Notes under the pieces: model-generated | Databases searched by the model: none | The model's input: only the letters and a program-made list of their open reading frames with translations | Told to the model about the DNA's origin: nothing | Program-made: the position numbers and the translations under genes | DNA from: Colicola sp016286205 | GTDB taxonomy: Bacteria; Bacteroidota; Bacteroidia; Bacteroidales; Paludibacteraceae | Reading direction: 5' to 3' | NCBI GenBank assembly: GCA_016286205.1 | Contig: JAEESF010000007.1 | Location: 1 to 64,000 of the forward strand | Length of the DNA stretch: 64,000 nt | Part shown: in pieces, positions 60,612 through 64,000 of the stretch | Layout: every line of letters starts with the position of its first letter | How positions within the stretch are numbered: the first letter of the stretch is position 1

Positions 60612-60643
60612 TTTGCATATATCAAACTTTTTTTATAATTTTG
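60612..60643 (+). promoter_or_regulatory. orphan + strand promoter
   Basis: TTTG at 60612-60615 (TTTGCATATATCAAA), a 20-base spacer and TAATTTTG at 60636-60643. No convincing gene follows: the only frame is a GTG-initiated 20-codon peptide at 60691 (TYREKALALLRSNSIFDKL). It may drive a non-coding transcript or be left over from a lost gene. Confidence 0.6.
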
Positions 60644-60669
60644 CCCCGCAAAATTGCTTAACTGCTGAT

Positions 60670-60900
60670 ACCGGCAGCATAAAAAAAGCGGTGACATATA
60701 GAGAAAAAGCATTAGCTTTATTGAGGAGTAATTCAATCTTCGACAAATTGTAATAGCATTCCGCAATATAGCGAGTGTTCACACATAAGTGTGGACTTTC
60801 TGCGTATATTGGATGCTATAGGAGTCGAAGCCTGAATTACCCAATGTAACAGAGGTCCACACTTTTTGTGTGCCGGTTAATGAAAAACGCTGCAAAAGTA
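60670..60900 (-). ncRNA. candidate structured RNA with own promoter
   Basis: The 526-base space 60514-61039 has no gene but holds a nested rod: AGTGTGGAC (60788) with GTCCACACT (60855), TCTG (60799) with CAGA (60850), ATTGG (60808) with CCAAT (60841). An outer pair ACCGGCA (60670) with TGCCGGT (60871) encloses it. On the - strand a consensus promoter reads into it: CTTG at 60924-60921, 20 bases, TACTTTTG at 60900-60893. A weak terminator-like hairpin followed by TTTTTCTC lies at about 60719-60702. The family is unknown. A small palindromic mobile-element remnant is the main alternative. Confidence 0.4.
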
Positions 60901-60952
60901 CTACAAAACACGAATATATACAAGTAGCAAACACAAAAGGACTAAAAAGGAC

Positions 60953-60984
60953 TTTGTGAGAATGAAAGAAAAACACTAATTTTG
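60953..60984 (+). promoter_or_regulatory. promoter of the 61040 gene
   Basis: TTTG at 60953-60956, a 20-base spacer and TAATTTTG at 60977-60984. The predicted start is about 50 bases before the ATG. Confidence 0.75.
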
Positions 60985-61039
60985 CAGCGAAACTTTAAAA
61001 TATGTAAATAATATTACTAACCAATTAAATCGAAACATT

Positions 61040-61735
61040 ATGGAACAATCAGTCAATTATGGTGAGTATCAAATCACCAAAGCAGACAATGGAAGTATCC
61101 GTGTTCTTAAAAATGACGAGCCTCAGAAAAACACTATGGCTGCATTGCGTGAAGTTGCTGAGCTCATCGGCTTTAAAATCGAAGAAGGTTGGAACACCCA
61201 GCAATCTGGTGCTAAGCTGATTAAAGCTATTGAGCAACGACTTGAAAATGGTATTGATGAGGAAGAATTCCTTAAACACTTTGCACCCACGGAGTCGAAG
61301 GAAGAATCCAAAAAACTTACGCCTGCTCAACGTCTGATGCAATTGGCACTAAGAACCTGTGTTAGCCCGAAAGATGGATTTCAACCGGATTTGTTCGATG
61401 CGGACCAACTTATAGACATCGCAGAAGCACACGGCTTTAAAAGTCAGGCTCTTATTGATGCATACAATGAGATTATGGAAAGCGGCGAGTTGCTCTCGAT
61501 GGATGAGATCACAGATGGCGTTAGTACTGATTTAGCCGATGCTATTATTGCTACATGCTGCTATTTCTGCTTAACTAATGAGCAAGTTTACAAGTATCAA
61601 ATTGCTACTATTCATGGATTCTGCAAAGAATGCGGCATAGAAGGTCATAGCGTAACTCTGTGGTTGATAGAGGCGTTATTGAAGAAAGTAAAGTATAATC
61701 TGGACATTCCAAAATTTGAGACAATTGATTTCTAA
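61040..61735 (+). CDS. unknown protein, 231 aa
   Basis: This is an unrecognised acidic, mostly helical protein. The first 65 residues (MEQSVNYGEYQITKADNGSI) look like a small alpha/beta unit that could be a winged-helix-like module. The rest is helical, with several Cys residues (ATCCYFCLTNEQVYK, FCKECGIEGHSVTLW) but no clear zinc pattern. It starts the second accessory stretch and is followed after 28 bases by the BspA-like gene. Confidence 0.65.
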   Translation: MEQSVNYGEYQITKADNGSIRVLKNDEPQKNTMAALREVAELIGFKIEEGWNTQQSGAKLIKAIEQRLENGIDEEEFLKHFAPTESKEESKKLTPAQRLMQLALRTCVSPKDGFQPDLFDADQLIDIAEAHGFKSQALIDAYNEIMESGELLSMDEITDGVSTDLADAIIATCCYFCLTNEQVYKYQIATIHGFCKECGIEGHSVTLWLIEALLKKVKYNLDIPKFETIDF

Positions 61736-61763
61736 ATATATAAACCTTAAATACAACAAAATC

Positions 61764-62555
61764 ATGGAAGGATTTGAAGTAAAAAATGGAGTAGCCGTAT
61801 TTCCGGAAGGCATAAAGGAAATACCTGCAGACGCATTCAAAGGTAATGCAGATGTACAATCAGTAGTTTGCCCGCAAGGCGTAAAAAGCATCGGAGACAA
61901 TGCGTTTAATGGCTGCAAGAAATTGCAATCAGTTGAACTTCCTGAAGGTCTTATTTGCATAGGTAAGGATGTTTTTGGTGATTGCAAGAAGCTCACCTCG
62001 ATTAATATTCCGTCTTCAGTAGAGCAAATAGGTAGAGGTGCTTTTAAAGGAACTGCTATAGAAAATCTTGATTTACCTGAATCTTTGCAACAATTGAATG
62101 AGTTCACTTTCTTTGATTGCAAGAAACTACAAACCGTTCGAATGTCAAAAGCAACACCTATAGCTGGTTGTTGGGCGTTTCCAACGAGTAAGACCTTCAA
62201 ATTGATCTATACTGATGGCACAGAGGTTTCTGGAAAATGCATCAATAATGCAGATAGTTATAAGACCTTCTATTATATTCCTTTCAATAGATTTGGACTT
62301 GACGGCGGTAAGGCTCTGAAAGAAAGTTACTATTCCGACGCGGAAGAATACACTTCTGAACAGGAAGCCTTTGAAGAGGATGTAACGAACGAAATCCAAA
62401 ATTTCTACGAGAGCAACCGTGGTAAATTGGAGAAATCTGCTGTGCAGGGCATAGATTTTACAAAAGGCGGCATCTATGTGGAGGATTTTGAGAACAATCT
62501 ATATGCCGTCGTATTAGGTGGCGCTTATAGAATAATCCTTGTTCGCTACGAATAA
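61764..62555 (+). CDS. BspA-type leucine-rich repeat protein
   Basis: The ATG at 61764 (MEGFEVKNGVAVFPEGIKEI) gives 263 residues. Residues about 15-155 hold LRR_5-type repeats of about 23 residues (I-x-x-x-A-F-x-G-C-x-x-L-x-x-V-x-[IL]-P): IPADAFKGN, IGDNAFNGCKKLQSVELPEG, IGKDVFGDCKKLTSINIPSS, FTFFDCKKLQTVRM. There is no signal peptide, so it acts in the cytoplasm. The C-terminal 100 residues are an unknown acidic domain. BspA repeats mediate protein binding. Confidence 0.82.
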   Translation: MEGFEVKNGVAVFPEGIKEIPADAFKGNADVQSVVCPQGVKSIGDNAFNGCKKLQSVELPEGLICIGKDVFGDCKKLTSINIPSSVEQIGRGAFKGTAIENLDLPESLQQLNEFTFFDCKKLQTVRMSKATPIAGCWAFPTSKTFKLIYTDGTEVSGKCINNADSYKTFYYIPFNRFGLDGGKALKESYYSDAEEYTSEQEAFEEDVTNEIQNFYESNRGKLEKSAVQGIDFTKGGIYVEDFENNLYAVVLGGAYRIILVRYE

Positions 62556-62560
62556 CAATA

Positions 62561-62590
62561 AGGCAGGCAGGAGTGGCTTTCTGCCTGCTT
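62561..62590 (+). terminator. hairpin after the BspA-like gene
   Basis: AGGCAGGCAG (62561-62570) pairs with CTGCCTGCTT (62581-62590), with one G-T pair. It is followed by ACAAAA, not T, so it may act as an attenuator or RNA stabiliser before the next gene. Confidence 0.45.
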
Positions 62591-62607
62591 ACAAAAAAAC
62601 ATTGAAA

Positions 62608-63243
62608 ATGGAAATAGAAGATAGAATGCGAAAGATTATAGAGCAAGCATACTCAATTGTTTGTTCAAAGATTATATCTGGAAGAATCACTATTCATAAT
62701 GAAGCATCTCTACAATTGCAACTAGGAATTGTACTGAAAATTTTAGGAGCACTTTATGAATTTGGTAAAGAGGATAAATTTTCAATCGAATTCGAACATA
62801 CATTCATACTCACTAAACCGACTAATAAGTGTAAAAATAAACACGCCAGAGCTGATATCTATATGGAACTTACCGATGGGAAGGATGTTTGCTCAGCTAT
62901 TATTGAATTAAAATATTTCAAGAAAAAGAATGCACGCCAGCCAAATAACCGATATGATTTCTTTGCCGATTTAGAAAACTTGGAACAATATCAAGACCAA
63001 AGGAAAAGCCAAGTGAACTATCTTATTGCAGGAACTGACCATAATCATTATTATTCTAACGATGAACCATTAAGTGCTGATACCGGAGATTTTAATTTTA
63101 GGGATGGAATGAAATATCACGCAGGAACAGTTCTTCAATACAAAACAGAAAAATCATACGGGAATGATATCGAATTAGCTCATGATTACTCATTTAACTG
63201 GGATATTTTTGCCCCATATGCATTCATTATTGTGAAAGTTTAA
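62608..63243 (+). CDS. PD-(D/E)XK nuclease superfamily protein
   Basis: The ATG at 62608 (MEIEDRMRKIIEQAYSIV) is preferred over 62539, whose first 20 codons cover the hairpin. The 211-residue protein has HARADIYMELTDGKDVCSAI followed by IELKYFKKK: the Asp and the Glu-x-Lys give the PD-(D/E)XK catalytic pattern. A basic stretch and an aromatic C-terminus (NYLIAGTDHNHYYSND) follow. Such proteins cleave or bind DNA; many belong to mobile or defence loci. The target is unknown. Confidence 0.7.
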   Translation: MEIEDRMRKIIEQAYSIVCSKIISGRITIHNEASLQLQLGIVLKILGALYEFGKEDKFSIEFEHTFILTKPTNKCKNKHARADIYMELTDGKDVCSAIIELKYFKKKNARQPNNRYDFFADLENLEQYQDQRKSQVNYLIAGTDHNHYYSNDEPLSADTGDFNFRDGMKYHAGTVLQYKTEKSYGNDIELAHDYSFNWDIFAPYAFIIVKV

Positions 63244-63268
63244 TAATTAAATAAATACTTCAATAACC

Positions 63269-64000
63269 ATGTACAATGAAAAAATTGAAGCCCTCATCAG
63301 TGCAGCACTGGCTGACGGCGTATTAACCGAAAAGGAAAAACAAGTTTTGTTCAAACGTGCTCAAGCAGAAGGAATCGACCTTGACGAGTTTGAAATGGTG
63401 CTTGATGCTCGCCTTGTAGAGTTGGAAAAGGCTGAGAAAGAAAAAGCAGCTGCTGCCGCTCCCAAGTCCACTAAATATGGCGATGTCCGCAAATGTCCTG
63501 TTTGTGGAGCAATGGTTCCTGCTTTGGCTGGTGCTTGCCCGGAATGTGGATATGAGTTCTCTGGTGTATCTGCTGTTCTGTCTTCTCAGAAATTAGCTGA
63601 AAAATTAGCAAAAGAAGAAGAAAAATGGGAGGATAATATTGCAGCTGTTCACGGGGGGACTATTGACGATAATAATAGAAGATGGCAATTGGCAAAAAAC
63701 AAAGAGCAGTATATGGCTCAAATTGTCCGCTCTTTTACAATTCCGAATTCGAAAGCTGATTTGTTTGAATTCATTTCCATGACGAGGTCTATCCTATTAA
63801 GCCCTACTACTAACTATTATTTGGCTGCCGGATATATGACAAAATACAAAGAAGCTCTGTATAAAGTGAAACATTTATTTCCTAATGATAATTTGTTTAT
63901 AGAACTACTTAATGGGTTAAATGAAACAGAGGCTCAGTATAAAAGCATACACAGAAAACAACCCAAAGTGGGGCTGAAGCCAGGTGTAAAATTCGCACTC
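63269..64000 (+). CDS. TerB-like / zinc-ribbon protein, partial at window end
   Basis: The frame is open to the last base, so at least 244 residues are encoded and the end is missing. Residues 1-50 resemble a short TerB-like helical unit (ALADGVLTEKEKQVLFKRAQ). This is followed by a coiled Ala/Lys linker and a zinc ribbon CPVCGAMVPALAGACPECG (about 74-92). A helical domain follows. The combination recurs in Bacteroidota proteins of unknown function. It follows the nuclease gene by 25 bases. Confidence 0.7.
   Translation, partial: MYNEKIEALISAALADGVLTEKEKQVLFKRAQAEGIDLDEFEMVLDARLVELEKAEKEKAAAAAPKSTKYGDVRKCPVCGAMVPALAGACPECGYEFSGVSAVLSSQKLAEKLAKEEEKWEDNIAAVHGGTIDDNNRRWQLAKNKEQYMAQIVRSFTIPNSKADLFEFISMTRSILLSPTTNYYLAAGYMTKYKEALYKVKHLFPNDNLFIELLNGLNETEAQYKSIHRKQPKVGLKPGVKFAL

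Noticed and set aside
60571..60753. 60-codon + strand frame
   Set aside because: It begins upstream of the promoter at 60612, so it would need a different transcript, and its sequence is only translated AT-rich promoter.
60855..60872. Element at 60780-60872 as a classical insertion-sequence end
   Set aside because: The arms are complementary but no transposase is nearby and no target-site duplication is visible; an RNA rod with its own promoter explains it better.
1..64000. CRISPR array, rRNA operon, intact insertion sequence or prophage
   Set aside because: No spaced repeat array of CRISPR type, no rRNA-like sequence, no transposase or integrase motif and no phage structural gene was seen.

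Overview
The window looks like a chromosomal segment of a Bacteroidales-type bacterium (phylum Bacteroidota). Three things point there. Nearly every convincing promoter has a TTTG (or CTTG) box, a 20-base spacer and a TAnnTTTG box, the form typical of the phylum. Shine-Dalgarno sequences are mostly absent. The protein content includes GldB- and GldH-like lipoproteins, a DUF4294 protein, a BspA-type leucine-rich repeat protein and a small XRE regulator of a Bacteroidota family. No organism name can be assigned from the sequence alone.

Layout. (1) About 0.1-21.5 kb is an accessory island on the + strand, rich in unrecognised proteins. It holds two TerB-like proteins, a large protein ending in a DarT-like ADP-ribosyltransferase domain (plus the decayed tail of a second copy), an operon of a cysteine-rich protein, two tandem paralogs and a PIF1-like helicase, a Nudix/winged-helix regulator, an ADP-ribosylglycohydrolase, a DnaQ-like exonuclease fused to an unknown domain, and a run of XRE, zinc-finger and membrane proteins. 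(2) 21.6-28.6 kb is a + strand metabolic block: panC, pdxB, preA, a von Willebrand-A lipoprotein, a DUF1232 protein, proS and a DUF4294 protein. (3) 28.6-36.7 kb is a - strand housekeeping run: pfkB-type kinase, plsC-like acyltransferase, HIT protein, holB, ricT-like, gldH, trmB, mrp and a MATE transporter. (4) 36.8 kb holds tRNA-Asn(GTT). (5) 37.4-43.0 kb is the cell-shape cluster mreB-mreC-mreD-PBP2-rodA. It is followed by yraN, mnmG, a parS site, apt, uvrC, tsaE, a LolD-like ATPase, gldB, an acyltransferase, sufS and an endonuclease/exonuclease/phosphatase protein. (6) 53.2-58.2 kb is a - strand block: esterase, glycosyltransferase, nadA, corA and rsmA. (7) 58.4-60.5 kb carries a GtrA protein, a tiny membrane protein and a WG-repeat protein. 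(8) 60.6-64 kb opens a second accessory stretch with a structured intergenic element, an unknown protein, a BspA-like protein, a PD-(D/E)XK nuclease and the start of a TerB-like/zinc-ribbon protein that runs off the window.

How the parts may work together. The first island contains an enzyme family that attaches ADP-ribose (4422-6584), one that removes it (12441-13307) and a Nudix/winged-helix protein whose family binds or hydrolyses ADP-ribose-type nucleotides (11254-12102). The same 17-base palindrome, TGTATAAAAAATATACA, sits just before the promoter of the Nudix gene and before the promoter of the helicase operon at 7698. The simplest reading is one regulator controlling its own gene and the helicase operon. 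Two further genes in the island share a 5' leader element that can be drawn as a small pseudoknot. Together these are the best candidates for an undescribed system, but its function is inference.

The parS site (TGTTCCACGTGAAACA, 45407-45422) next to mnmG suggests that this part of the chromosome lies near the replication origin.
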